Source: Amycolatopsis thermophila
GTDB taxonomy: Bacteria > Actinomycetota > Actinomycetes > Mycobacteriales > Pseudonocardiaceae
NCBI RefSeq assembly: GCF_030814215.1
Contig: NZ_JAUSUT010000001.1
Span: 5,890,001-5,954,000 of the forward strand
Reading direction: 5' to 3'
Length of the DNA stretch: 64,000 nt
Shown here: positions 47,366 to 56,262 of the stretch, one piece after another
Position numbering within the stretch: position 1 is the first letter of the stretch
Layout: every line of letters begins with the position of its first letter
Translations under genes and position numbers: made by a program
The notes under the pieces: generated by a model
What the model was told of the DNA's origin: nothing
The model's input: only the letters and a program-made list of their open reading frames with translations
Databases searched by the model: none

Positions 47366-48001
47366 ATGGCCACCCGACACGGTCCGGCGGGGCCTGCCGA
47401 CAGCCACAGCAGGGAGAGGTTCCTGCAGGCCGCGCTGACCGTTCTCCTCAGGCAGGGCGTGTCCGGGCTGACCGTGCGCAGTGTCGCCGAAGCGGCCGGC
47501 ACCTCGACCATCGGGGTCTACACGCGGTTCGGCGGCCGCAACGGCGTGCTGGACGCCTTGTACGAGCGCACTTTCGAGATGCTCGGCGAGGAGTTCGTGG
47601 CGGCGCCGCGGGTTCCCGGCGACCCGGTGGCGGGGATTCTGGCCCTGGCGCACGCCTACCGCCGGTTCGCGCTGGACAGCCCGGCGCGGTACGCGTTCAT
47701 GTTCGAGCAGTCGGTGCCCGGCTTCGACCCGGACCCGGATCTGCGGGCGTACGCGCAGCGCAGCACCTTCGACCTGTTCGTGGACCGGATCATGCCGGTG
47801 ATGCCGCCCGGGAAGGACCCGAACACCACCGGGTACCTGATCTGGACGACGATGCACGGGCTGGTGAGCGTCGAGCTGACGCAGCGCGCGCGGACCACGC
47901 CGCCGAAGTGGTTCATCGAAACCTCGGACGACGCCTACGACGACCTGTTCACGTCCGGCGTCCGCGCCATGCTCACCGGACTCGATCTCCGGCTGGGTTG
48001 A
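47366..48001 (+). CDS. TetR-family regulator
   Basis: A 211-residue TetR protein with the helix-turn-helix TVRSVAEAAGTSTIGVYTRF (~47-66) and a WHG-type C-terminal domain (RRFALDSPARYAFMFEQSVP). The ATG at 47366 follows AAGGGGG. The 14-bp palindrome 42 bases upstream is its probable own operator. A terminator follows. Its target besides itself may be folP2; the ligand is unknown. Confidence 0.92.
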   Translation: MATRHGPAGPADSHSRERFLQAALTVLLRQGVSGLTVRSVAEAAGTSTIGVYTRFGGRNGVLDALYERTFEMLGEEFVAAPRVPGDPVAGILALAHAYRRFALDSPARYAFMFEQSVPGFDPDPDLRAYAQRSTFDLFVDRIMPVMPPGKDPNTTGYLIWTTMHGLVSVELTQRARTTPPKWFIETSDDAYDDLFTSGVRAMLTGLDLRLG

Positions 48002-48063
48002 CCCCGCCGCCCACGCCACCACCGGCCCGACGCCGGCGGCCGGCGGATCCCGCGGACACGACT

Positions 48064-48097
48064 GTGGCCCCCGGTCTCCGCGGAGACCGGGGGCCAC
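48064..48097. terminator. bidirectional terminator between tetR and rpsA
   Basis: A 34-base perfect palindrome (arms 48064-48080 and 48081-48097) lies 30 bases before the rpsA stop on the other strand. It ends both convergent genes. Confidence 0.85.
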
Positions 48098-48126
48098 GTG
48101 ACGATCAGTCAGCCGGGGCTAGACGC

Positions 48127-49623
48127 TCACGCGCCGCCCGACAGCTTCTCGCGCAGAGCCGCGAGCTGCTCGTCGCTGGCGAGGGTGCCGCCGCTGCGCT
48201 GCTCCGCACCGCCGCCGGTCGAGCTGTAGTTCTGCTCGCCGCCGCCGACCGGGCCACCGGTGGCCTCCTCGGCCGCCGCCTGGGCGTTGGCCTCGGCAGC
48301 CTTGGCGATCTGCCGCATGTGGGCCTCGTAGCGGGCGTGCGCCTCGGCGTACTGGCGCTCCCACTCCTCACGCTGCTTGTCGTAGCCTTCCTGCCACTCC
48401 TGCGTGTCGGGGTCGAAGCCCTCGGGGTAGATGTAGTTGCCCTGGTCGTCGTACTCGGCGGCCATGCCGTACTGCGTCGGGTCGAACTCGCTGTCCGGGG
48501 TGAAGCCCTCGTTCGCCTGCTTCAGCGACAGCGAGATCCGGCGGCGCTCCAGGTCGATGTCGATGACCTTGACCATGACCTCGGTGCCGACCTGCACGAC
48601 CTGCTCCGGGATCTCCACGTGGCGCTCGGCCAGCTCGGAGATGTGCACCAGGCCCTCGATGCCCTCCTCGACGCGGACGAACGCGCCGAACGGGACGAGC
48701 TTGGTGACCTTGCCCGGCACGATCTGGCCGATCGCGTGGGTACGGGCGAACTGGCGCCACGGGTCTTCCTGGGTGGCCTTCAGCGACAGGGACACGCGCT
48801 CGCGGTCCATGTCGACGTCGAGCACCTCGACGGTGACCTCCTGGCCGACCTCGACGACCTCGCTCGGGTGGTCGATGTGCTTCCAGGACAGCTCCGAGAC
48901 GTGCACCAGACCGTCCACGCCGCCGAGGTCGACGAACGCACCGAAGTTGACGATCGAGGACACGACGCCCTTGCGGACCTGGCCCTTGGCGAGGTTGTTG
49001 AGGAACTCGCTGCGGACCTCGGACTGGGTCTGCTCGAGGTAGGCCCGGCGGGACAGGACCACGTTGTTGCGGTTCTTGTCCAGCTCGATGATCTTGGCCT
49101 CGAGCTCGCGGCCCACGTAGGGCTGCAGGTCGCGGACCCGGCGCATCTCCACGAGGGAGGCGGGGAGGAAGCCGCGCAGGCCGATGTCGAGGATCAGGCC
49201 GCCCTTGACGACCTCGATGACGGTGCCCTTGACGGGTTCGTCCTTCTCCTTGAGCTCCTCGATCGTGCCCCAGGCGCGCTCGTACTGGGCGCGCTTCTTG
49301 GACAGGATCAGCCGGCCCTCCTTGTCCTCCTTCTGGAGGACAAGGGCCTCGACCTCGTCACCGACGCTGACGACCTCGCCGGGATCGACATCGTGCTTGA
49401 TGGACAGCTCACGCGAGGGGATGACGCCCTCGGTCTTGTAACCGATGTCGAGCAGCACCTCGTCGCGGTCGACCTTGACGATGGTGCCCTCAACGATATC
49501 GCCGTCGTTGAAGTACTTGATCGTCTTGTCGATCGCGGCGAGGAAGTCTTCCTCCGACCCGATGTCGTTGACGGCGACCTGGGCGGCGCCGGACGTCGGG
49601 GCGGTGGTGGTGTCGGTGGTCAT
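48127..49623 (-). CDS. rpsA: 30S ribosomal protein S1
   Basis: A 498-residue S1 protein that binds mRNA on the ribosome. Four S1/OB repeats are visible at about residues 36-105, 123-188, 209-277 and 294-363 (for example FNDGDIVEGTIVKVDRDEVL and GKVTKLVPFGAFVRVEEGIE). Repeats 3 and 4 are the best conserved, as in other actinobacteria. An acidic/Gln-rich tail (~365-498) ends the protein. The ATG start is clear. In mycobacteria rpsA follows polA; here ~7.5 kb of other genes separate them. Confidence 0.97.
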   Translation of the reverse strand: MTTDTTTAPTSGAAQVAVNDIGSEEDFLAAIDKTIKYFNDGDIVEGTIVKVDRDEVLLDIGYKTEGVIPSRELSIKHDVDPGEVVSVGDEVEALVLQKEDKEGRLILSKKRAQYERAWGTIEELKEKDEPVKGTVIEVVKGGLILDIGLRGFLPASLVEMRRVRDLQPYVGRELEAKIIELDKNRNNVVLSRRAYLEQTQSEVRSEFLNNLAKGQVRKGVVSSIVNFGAFVDLGGVDGLVHVSELSWKHIDHPSEVVEVGQEVTVEVLDVDMDRERVSLSLKATQEDPWRQFARTHAIGQIVPGKVTKLVPFGAFVRVEEGIEGLVHISELAERHVEIPEQVVQVGTEVMVKVIDIDLERRRISLSLKQANEGFTPDSEFDPTQYGMAAEYDDQGNYIYPEGFDPDTQEWQEGYDKQREEWERQYAEAHARYEAHMRQIAKAAEANAQAAAEEATGGPVGGGEQNYSSTGGGAEQRSGGTLASDEQLAALREKLSGGA

Positions 49624-49816
49624 TAGGTGGGTTGCTCCGGTTGGTTTACGGCTCGAGTAGGTTTGCAGTTTGCGCGCGCGGTGGGCGTGCGACGGCAACC
49701 ATGAGCAAACGTTCACAACGGAACGGCCGCGGAGCATCACCGCCGACGGTGCGCGACCCGGAACCCGGCTCAGCTCGGCCGAGTGGAAGGTAGCGCGAAC
49801 CCACTGCGCTAGAGAT

Positions 49817-49846
49817 ATCGTACGCGGCCGCCCGCGTGCCAGACAA
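49817..49846 (-). promoter_or_regulatory. candidate promoter of rpsA
   Basis: On the minus strand TTGTCT (49846-49841) and TACGAT (49822-49817) are 18 bases apart. The leader to the rpsA ATG would be ~185 bases, long enough for S1 autoregulation, which is known in other bacteria. Confidence 0.5.
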
Positions 49847-49896
49847 ACAGGGTCGCCCACCCGGACGTCCGGCCGCCCGCCGGTGAGAATACCGGT

Positions 49897-50778
49897 GTGA
49901 CGACGGCGGACATCGACGACGACGGAAACGGCGGCGGGGAGCTCGACCCGGACCGGCACACCAGGGCCGAACACCGCCTGGGCACGGTCGGCGTGGCTCA
50001 CCGCGACGTGGGCGCGCGGGAGGCGACGACGGCGAACCTGGCCTGGTGGGACGCCGACGCCGACGACTACCAGGCGGCCCACGGCGGCTTCCTCGGCGAC
50101 GCGGACTTCGTGTGGTGCCCGGAAGGCCTGCGCGAGGCGGACGTGCACCTGCTGGGCGAGGTCGGCGGCCGCCGGGTGGTGGAGATCGGCTGCGGCCAGG
50201 CGGCCTGCTCGCGCTGGCTCGCCACCGCGGGCGCGCGGCCGGTCGGGCTCGACCTGTCGGCGGGCATGCTCCGGCACGCCCGCGAGGGCGCCGCCCGCAC
50301 CGGCATCGACGTCCCGCTGGTCCAGGCGACCGCGGAGCGGCTGCCGCTGGCCGGCGGCAGCATGGACGCGGCGTGCTCGGCCTTCGGCGCACTGCCGTTC
50401 GTCGCCTCGATCGAGACCGTCTTCGCCGAGGTGCGCCGCGTGGTGCGGCCGGGAGCGCCCTGGGTGTTCGCGGTGACTCACCCGATGCGGTGGATCTTCC
50501 CGGACGACCCGGGCCCGGCCGGGCTGACCGCCAGTCAGCCCTACTTCGACCGCACCCCCTACGTGGAGATCGACGGGCAGGGCCGCGCGACCTACGTCGA
50601 GTACCACCGCACCGTGGGCGACTACGTGCGGGCGCTGACGGCCACCGGGTTCGTGCTCGAGGACCTGCTGGAGCCGGAGTGGCCGGAGGGGCACACGCGC
50701 GTGTGGGGGCAGTGGAGCCCGTTGCGCGGCAAGCTGTTCCCGGGCACCGCGATCTTCCGGGCCCGCGCGTGTCCGTGA
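49897..50778 (+). CDS. class I SAM-dependent methyltransferase
   Basis: A 293-residue methyltransferase. The SAM loop VVEIGCGQAACSRWLATAGA (~88-107), the acidic LDLSAGML and the VRPGAPWVFAVTHPMRW strand are typical. The N-terminal ~30 residues are acidic and disordered. A GTG start at 49897 is divergent from rpsA. It overlaps the acetyltransferase gene by four bases. The substrate is unknown. Confidence 0.9.
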   Translation: MTTADIDDDGNGGGELDPDRHTRAEHRLGTVGVAHRDVGAREATTANLAWWDADADDYQAAHGGFLGDADFVWCPEGLREADVHLLGEVGGRRVVEIGCGQAACSRWLATAGARPVGLDLSAGMLRHAREGAARTGIDVPLVQATAERLPLAGGSMDAACSAFGALPFVASIETVFAEVRRVVRPGAPWVFAVTHPMRWIFPDDPGPAGLTASQPYFDRTPYVEIDGQGRATYVEYHRTVGDYVRALTATGFVLEDLLEPEWPEGHTRVWGQWSPLRGKLFPGTAIFRARACP

Positions 50779-51692
50779 GCGCGGCGCTGCTGTCCGCGCA
50801 GCGGGCCCGGTTCGCCGCCCTGGACCCGATGCTTCCGCCGGCCGCGCCGCCGCCGGAGGGCGACGTGCTCGTCGCGGCCACTGCCGACGGCACCCGGGTC
50901 AGCGGGGTTGTGCAGGTCCAGCGGCACGAGCCCGGCTCGTTCGACCTGCTCTGGTCGGCCGCGCAGGTGTGGCAGCTGTTCCCGGTCACCGGCGACACCG
51001 GCACCGAGGGCATGGACGCGCTGCTGCGGGCGTGGCGGCACCGCATGGACCGCGAGTCGCCCGGCCCGGACTCCTCCTGCACGGTGACGTGGCCGAGCCG
51101 GGACGCCGAGGCGGTGCGGGCGTTCCTCGACCACGGACTGATCCCGCTGTCCGTCCTCGCGGTGCGCACGGCTCCGCCGGCCGAGCACCCCCTCCCGCCC
51201 GGCGTGACCATCCGCCGCGCCGGCCCCGAGGACCTCGAGGAGGTCGTGGCGCTGTCGCTGGCCACGTTCCGCTACTCCAGCCTGGTCGCCGGGCCGTGGC
51301 GTGCGGGCACCGCGGAGATGATCACCCCGCGGCTGGCGCGCAACCTCGCCGCGGGCGCCCCGATCTGGCTGGCCGAACGGGACGGCGTCGCGGTCGCCCT
51401 CGCCGACTGCGGCTGGGTGGAGGCGCTGCCCGGCTCGTGGGCGGCCGAACTGCTGCCCGCCGGGCAGTGGGGCTACGTCAACAGCGTCGCGACCAGCGAG
51501 CACGTTCGCGGCGAAGGCATCGGGCGCGCGCTGATGGCGCGGGTGCACCGCGACTTCCACGAGCGCGGCGCCCGCGCGACCTACCTGTACTTCAACCCGG
51601 CCAACCCCTTGTCCTCGGTGTTCTGGCCGCGGCAGGGGTACCGCCCGGTGTGGTCGTACTGGGAGGTGCGGCCGGCGTCGGCGCTGCGCTGA
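50775..51692 (+). CDS. GNAT-family N-acetyltransferase
   Basis: A 305-residue protein whose C-terminal half (~140-300) is a GNAT domain. The acetyl-CoA site VRGEGIGRALMARVHRDF and the FNPANPLSSVFWPRQGYRPV segment are clear. The N-terminal half may be a degenerate second GNAT domain. GTG at 50775 overlaps the methyltransferase stop by four bases; a GTG at 50769 is also in frame. The two genes form an operon; substrate unknown. Confidence 0.88.
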   Translation: MSAALLSAQRARFAALDPMLPPAAPPPEGDVLVAATADGTRVSGVVQVQRHEPGSFDLLWSAAQVWQLFPVTGDTGTEGMDALLRAWRHRMDRESPGPDSSCTVTWPSRDAEAVRAFLDHGLIPLSVLAVRTAPPAEHPLPPGVTIRRAGPEDLEEVVALSLATFRYSSLVAGPWRAGTAEMITPRLARNLAAGAPIWLAERDGVAVALADCGWVEALPGSWAAELLPAGQWGYVNSVATSEHVRGEGIGRALMARVHRDFHERGARATYLYFNPANPLSSVFWPRQGYRPVWSYWEVRPASALR

Positions 51693-51699
51693 CCCCGAG

Positions 51700-51728
51700 T
51701 TGCCGTCCGCCGGGACCGGTCGTACTCT
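51700..51728 (+). promoter_or_regulatory. promoter of the yhgE-type operon
   Basis: TTGCCG (51700-51705) and TACTCT (51723-51728) are 17 bases apart. The -10 box runs into the palindrome at 51726-51753, so repressor binding would block polymerase. Confidence 0.65.
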
Positions 51729-51753
51729 TTGAACTGACCAGTCAGTTCAAAGA
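51726..51753. promoter_or_regulatory. 28-bp TetR operator palindrome of the yhgE-type operon
   Basis: TCTTTGAACTGAC (51726-51738) and GTCAGTTCAAAGA (51741-51753) are perfect 13-bp inverse repeats around a CA centre. The site lies between the -10 box and the first gene. The TetR gene at the end of the operon (54291) is the obvious source of its repressor. Confidence 0.88.
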
Positions 51754-51763
51754 AGGGGGTCCT

Positions 51764-52417
51764 GTGCGGGTGCACGCCGACCGGGTCACCGTCGAAGGGC
51801 CGCACGGCACAGTGCTGCCGGAGACCTCGCTCGCCGTCACCGAGGGCGAACTCGCCTTCGTGCACGGCGAGCCGGGTGCCGGGGTCACCGCCTTCGGCCT
51901 CGCCCTCACCGGGCGGATGCGGCCCACGACGGGGCTCGTCACCCTCGACGGCTCGGCCGACGCCGCGAAGTTGCGCGCCGCCGGCGCCGTGGTGGACGCG
52001 CCGGAGATCACCGCGCCGGAGGAGTCGCTGCCGGTGCGGATGGTCGTCGCCGAAGAGCTGGCCCTCGGCGGACTGCCCGCCGGGAAGGACGCGGTCGCGC
52101 GGTGGCTCGGCGAGCACGACCTGGCCGGCCGGGCCGGTACCCGCTTCGAGCACCTCGCCCCCGCCGAGCGCACCGGGCTGCTCACCGCGCTCGCCGCGGC
52201 GCGGCCCGGCGTGCGCCTGCTCGTGCTCGACACGCCCGACCGGCACACCAGCGACGTCGCGAGCTGGGCGGACCTCGCCCGCACCTACGCCGACCGCGGG
52301 TTCGCCGTCGTCGTGCTGACCGCCACCACCCCGCCCGGGGTGCTGCCCGCTCCCCCGGCCCGGCTCGGCCGCACCGAGCAGCCCGAACCCGAACTCGTGC
52401 AAGGAGATCCGCAGTGA
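51764..52417 (+). CDS. degenerate ABC-ATPase-like protein upstream of YhgE
   Basis: A 217-residue protein with the length and strand order of a short ABC ATPase, but the key motifs are broken. Walker A reads HGEPGAGVTA, with Val instead of Lys. The signature LSGGQ is replaced (HLAPAERTGLL). Walker B reads RLLVLDTPD, without the catalytic Glu. It therefore probably cannot hydrolyse ATP. GTG at 51764 follows AAGGGGG. It overlaps the YhgE gene by four bases. In relatives this place often holds an ordinary ATPase, so this seems to be a pseudo-enzyme with a scaffold or sensing role. Confidence 0.82.
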   Translation: MRVHADRVTVEGPHGTVLPETSLAVTEGELAFVHGEPGAGVTAFGLALTGRMRPTTGLVTLDGSADAAKLRAAGAVVDAPEITAPEESLPVRMVVAEELALGGLPAGKDAVARWLGEHDLAGRAGTRFEHLAPAERTGLLTALAAARPGVRLLVLDTPDRHTSDVASWADLARTYADRGFAVVVLTATTPPGVLPAPPARLGRTEQPEPELVQGDPQ

Positions 52418-54294
52418 CCGGCCTCCGCCTCGCCGCCGGGGAACTGCGCCGCCTGACCTCCGGCAAGCTGCCCAAGCTCGCCGTGGCCGCGCTGGTGCTC
52501 GTCCCCCTGCTGTACGCGTCGTTCTACCTCTACGCCAACTTCGACCCCTACGGCCGCCTGGGCAAGCTGCCCGCGGCGATCGTCAACGAGGACGCGGGCG
52601 CCGCCGGGCGCGACATCGGCGCCGAAGTGACCTCCTCGGTCGTCGGCTCGGGCACGTTCGGCTGGCACGAGGTCACCGCCGCCGAGGCCGACTCCGGGGT
52701 GCGCGACGACCGGTACTCGTTCGCGATCACCATCCCCCGCGACTTCTCCGCCGCCCTGACCTCGAGCGGGGACTTCACCCCGCAGCGCGCCACCATCCAG
52801 CTGACCACCAACGACGCGAACAACTACCTGTCGCACACCATCGCCAACCAGGTGGCCGAGCAGATCCGCAGCACGATCGCGGAGAAGGTGGGCAGCGAGG
52901 CCGCCAACCGGTTCCTGATGGGCTTCTCCACGATCTACGGCAAGACGCAGGAGGCCGCCGACGGCGCCACCCAGCTGGCCGACGGCGCGAACCGGCTGCT
53001 GTCCGGCCAGCAGCAGCTCGCCGACGGCGCCCAGCAGCTGGCCGCCGGCAGCGCGCAGCTGTCGTCCGGGCTGGGGACCCTGAAGTCGAGCACCGCCACG
53101 CTGCCGCAGAGCACCCGGCAGCTGGCCGACGGCGCGCAGCAGGTCGCCGACGGCAACAGCCAGGTCGCCGCGGCCGGAGCCGCCGTCGCGAGCGGGTCGG
53201 CCCAGCTGGTCAGCAACCTCGACGACGTGCACAACCAGCTCACCGACCGGTTGCGGGCCGCCGGGCTGTCGGAGACCGACATCCAGCGGGTGCAGGGCGT
53301 CCTGGGTGATCTGCGGGCACCGGTCGACCAGGCCAACGCCAGGGTTCAGCAGACCTCCGCGCAGCTGAACCAGCTCGCCGACGGCGCGCGGCGGGTCGCC
53401 GCGGGCGCGAACACCCTGGCGAACTCCGCGCCGGCGCTGTCCGGGGGCATCGCGCAGGCGGCCGACGGCGCGAGCACGCTGTCCACGGGCGCGGCCCGGC
53501 TCGACGACGGCGAGAAGACCGCGCTGTCCGGTACCCAGCAGCTCGCGACCGGGGCCGGACAGCTGCGGGACGGGTTGGTCGCGGGCCTGCAGCAGATCCC
53601 CAACCCGGATGACCCGGCCCGCACCGCGACGGCCGACACCATCGCCGATCCGGTGACGGTGAACTCGGTGGGTGTCGCCTCGGCCGGCACCTACGGCGCC
53701 GGGCTCGCCCCGTTCTTCCTCGCCCTGGCCACCTGGATCGGTGCGTTCGTGCTGTTCCTGCTGGTCCGGCCGCTGTCGTCACGGGCGATCGCGGCCGGCA
53801 CGGCGCCGCTGCGGGTCGCGCTCGGCGGGTGGCTGCCGTCGGCGCTGCTGGGCATCGCGCAGGTGGTCGTGCTGTTCGCGGCGGTCACCTGGTTCGTCGG
53901 CATCCACATCGCGCACCCGGTGGGCGCGCTGGCGTTCGCGATCCTGGCGTCGCTGACGTTCACCGCGATCGTGCACGCGCTCAACGCGTTCTTCGGGGCG
54001 GTCGGCAAGTTCCTCGGACTGGTGCTGCTGGTGCTGCAACTCGTCAGCGCGGGCGGCACGTTCCCGTGGCAGACCCTGCCCGACGCGCTCTACCCGCTGC
54101 ACGTGGTGTTGCCGATGGGGTATGTGGTCGACGGGTTGCGGCACTTGATGTACACCGGCGCGTCGCTGCAGAACCTGCTCGACATCGGCGTCCTGGTCGC
54201 CTACCTCGCCGGGGCGCTGGCGGTGTCGGCGCTGGCCGCGCGCAAACAGCGGGTGTGGACGGTGTCGAAGTTGCAACCGGAGCTGGCGCTGTGA
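52414..54294 (+). CDS. YhgE/Pip-domain membrane protein
   Basis: A 626-residue YhgE/Pip protein of the ABC-2-permease superfamily. One N-terminal helix (~20-42), a large extracytoplasmic part (~45-430) and five or six C-terminal helices (~430-615) are seen. The outer part contains many short repeats of the form LADGAQQL, LASGSAQL and VAAGANTL, which build long helices. Relatives act as phage receptors or in export of large molecules (for example ESX-like systems); the exact role is unknown. AAGGAG before the GTG is the ribosome site. It overlaps the following TetR gene by four bases. Confidence 0.93.
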   Translation: MTGLRLAAGELRRLTSGKLPKLAVAALVLVPLLYASFYLYANFDPYGRLGKLPAAIVNEDAGAAGRDIGAEVTSSVVGSGTFGWHEVTAAEADSGVRDDRYSFAITIPRDFSAALTSSGDFTPQRATIQLTTNDANNYLSHTIANQVAEQIRSTIAEKVGSEAANRFLMGFSTIYGKTQEAADGATQLADGANRLLSGQQQLADGAQQLAAGSAQLSSGLGTLKSSTATLPQSTRQLADGAQQVADGNSQVAAAGAAVASGSAQLVSNLDDVHNQLTDRLRAAGLSETDIQRVQGVLGDLRAPVDQANARVQQTSAQLNQLADGARRVAAGANTLANSAPALSGGIAQAADGASTLSTGAARLDDGEKTALSGTQQLATGAGQLRDGLVAGLQQIPNPDDPARTATADTIADPVTVNSVGVASAGTYGAGLAPFFLALATWIGAFVLFLLVRPLSSRAIAAGTAPLRVALGGWLPSALLGIAQVVVLFAAVTWFVGIHIAHPVGALAFAILASLTFTAIVHALNAFFGAVGKFLGLVLLVLQLVSAGGTFPWQTLPDALYPLHVVLPMGYVVDGLRHLMYTGASLQNLLDIGVLVAYLAGALAVSALAARKQRVWTVSKLQPELAL

Positions 54295-54875
54295 GCGCGC
54301 GCGGCGGGAGCACGAAGCAGAAGCTGTTCGAGGGGACCCTGCGTCTGGCCACCGCGAAGGGGCTGGCCGGGCTGACCGTCGACGAGATCGCGGCGGAGGC
54401 CGGGGTCGCCAAGGGCACGGTCTACTACAACTTCGGCAGCAAGGACGGGCTGATCGACGCGCTGCTGCGCTACGGCGTCGGCCAGCTCGCCGAGCGGCTG
54501 CGGGAGCACTCGGGCGAACCCGACCCGGTGGTCGCGCTGGAGTCGCTGGTGGACACCGGGCTCGAGTTCATCGCCGAGTACCGGGGCTTCTCGCAGATCC
54601 TGGTCAGCGAGCTGTGGCGGACGCCCGGCCAGTGGCACGAAACGCTGTCGCTGCTGCGCGAGGACATCGTCTCGATCGTGAAGGAGCAGCTGCAGCGGGT
54701 CGCCGACGCCGGGCGGCTGCCCGAGGGCGTCGACGTGCCCACCGCCGCGGCCGGGCTGTTCGGCACCCTGCTGGTGGTGGCGCTGGACTGGCAGGTGTTC
54801 CAGCCGCACCGCACCCGCGCCGAAGTGCGGGACGGCATCATGGTGCTGGTGCGCGGGATGGCTCGCCCGCGCTAG
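54291..54875 (+). CDS. TetR-family regulator of the yhgE-type operon
   Basis: A 194-residue TetR protein with the helix-turn-helix TVDEIAAEAGVAKGTVYYNF (~30-49). It is the third gene of an overlapping operon, so it is almost certainly an autorepressor acting at the 28-bp palindrome before the first gene. A GTG start overlaps the YhgE stop by four bases. Ligand unknown; membrane-active compounds are a common trigger of such systems (inference). Confidence 0.93.
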   Translation: MSARGGSTKQKLFEGTLRLATAKGLAGLTVDEIAAEAGVAKGTVYYNFGSKDGLIDALLRYGVGQLAERLREHSGEPDPVVALESLVDTGLEFIAEYRGFSQILVSELWRTPGQWHETLSLLREDIVSIVKEQLQRVADAGRLPEGVDVPTAAAGLFGTLLVVALDWQVFQPHRTRAEVRDGIMVLVRGMARPR

Positions 54876-54895
54876 CTGCCGGTTCCCGACGTCGG

Positions 54896-55501
54896 CTACC
54901 GCACCAGCGGCCGCAGCTGGCCGACCTGGTGGGTGGAGGTCGCGTGCCCGGCCAGGGCGCGCCGGACCGCGTCGAGGACTCCCTCGGCGATCTCGGCTTC
55001 GGCCAGGGACCGGTGGGCGTCGTAGGCCGAGACCGTGCCGAGTTGCACCACCTGCGTCGGGTGGAGGGGCAGCAGCGGGTCGGGCGGCTCGTTGCCGCCC
55101 GGGCCGTTGCGGACCTCCACCACCGGTGCGTCGTCGGCGAGCAGGGTTTCCACCGCGCCCAGCACCGAGCGCCGGTACTGCTCGTGGACCCAGGCCACCA
55201 GCAGGTCCGCCGGCCCGTGCAGGGCCATTTCGGCCTTCGCCGCGAGTTCCCGCGGGCGGTCCCAGTGCGCCTCGACCCAGATCGCGCGCCCGCCACCCCA
55301 CGATCGGCCGGTGAGACTGACGGGCCGGTGCCCGGGCGACCGCAGCGAGCGCAGCGCCGCCGCACCGGGGCGCACCTCGCAGTCGAGCGGACGGTACCTC
55401 CGGGACGGCAGCACCACGTGCCAGCCCTCCCGCGTCAAGACCTGGGCGACACCGGCCAGCATGCCCGTACCCGCCAGGATCAGCGCTTTCCTGCCAGCCA
55501 T
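54896..55501 (-). CDS. Rossmann-fold protein, SDR-like
   Basis: A 201-residue protein that starts MAGRKALILAGTGMLAGVAQ, a Gly-rich nucleotide-binding loop. The classic SDR YxxxK is not obvious; a short LGTVSAYDAH segment is the nearest. It is probably a reduced SDR relative that binds NAD(P). The ATG at 55501 is clear. It faces a repeat-filled noncoding region. Function is not proven. Confidence 0.8.
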   Translation of the reverse strand: MAGRKALILAGTGMLAGVAQVLTREGWHVVLPSRRYRPLDCEVRPGAAALRSLRSPGHRPVSLTGRSWGGGRAIWVEAHWDRPRELAAKAEMALHGPADLLVAWVHEQYRRSVLGAVETLLADDAPVVEVRNGPGGNEPPDPLLPLHPTQVVQLGTVSAYDAHRSLAEAEIAEGVLDAVRRALAGHATSTHQVGQLRPLVR

Positions 55502-55664
55502 GGCCTCACGCTACCTGCTGCTCGCCGCCCCGGCAGCCCCTCGACGTGGCCTCTCCCCGGCGGCAACGCCCCGGACACCCCGGCCGCCGGGCAGGCTCGT
55601 CACACGCCGTCGACGGGTGGGCCGGGCTCGTGACGCTCGGTCAGGTTTTGCGCGGCCGTGCCCG

Positions 55665-56262
55665 CCGTGCCCCGGCGGACCCCGCGCTGGCGGCCGTCAC
55701 GCCACAGCCGCTGCCACCAACCACCCTGGCGGAGCCCCGCCACGGCGCAGCCGTCCCACACGGCCGCCTCGCCACCACCCTGTAACCCCCGCGCCGGCGG
55801 CCGTCACGCCAACCGCGGCCACCGCTACCCCGGCGAAGCCCCGCCACCGCGCAGCCATCCCATACAGGGGTGTCGCCCCGGCAGACCCGCGCCGGCGGCG
55901 GCCCCGCCGCAGCCGGAGCCGCCGCACCCCCGGCCGAGCCCCGCGACAGCGCTGGCATCCCGCACAGCGGTGTCGCCCCCGGCGGACCCGCGCGCTCGCG
56001 GCCGTCACGCCACAACCGCGGCCGCCGCCACCCCGGCTAAGCCGCACCATGGCGCGGCCGTGCCCGCCGCACCCGGGGACCCACGACCCACGGCCGTCGC
56101 GCCACCCGCTGCCACCGCCACCCCCGGCGAAGCCCCGCCACGGCGCAGCCGTCCCAACACGGCGGCGTCGCCACCACCCGGCGGACCCCGCGCCGGCGGC
56201 CGTCACGCCACAGGGCCCCGCCACCACCGGGCGGCGTACCGGCACCGGCGCGGCCGTCACCC
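55665..56262. repeat. array of ~100-bp degenerate GC-rich tandem repeats
   Basis: The 755-base gap between the SDR-like and VOC genes is filled by about six imperfect units of ~95-106 bases. The core GCGGCCGTCACGCCA recurs near 55691, 55797, 55999 and 56196, with weaker copies near 55897 and 56092. Each unit also carries GAAGCCCCGCCACGGCGC-type and GTCCCACACGGCGG-type stretches. No gene is seen; all frames there are repeat-driven. It is not a CRISPR, because there are no unique spacers. The sequence could be an intergenic repeat family of the genus. Confidence 0.75.

Noticed and set aside
55665..56262. CRISPR array
   Set aside because: The units are contiguous and degenerate, ~100 bases long, with no regular unique spacers and no cas genes.
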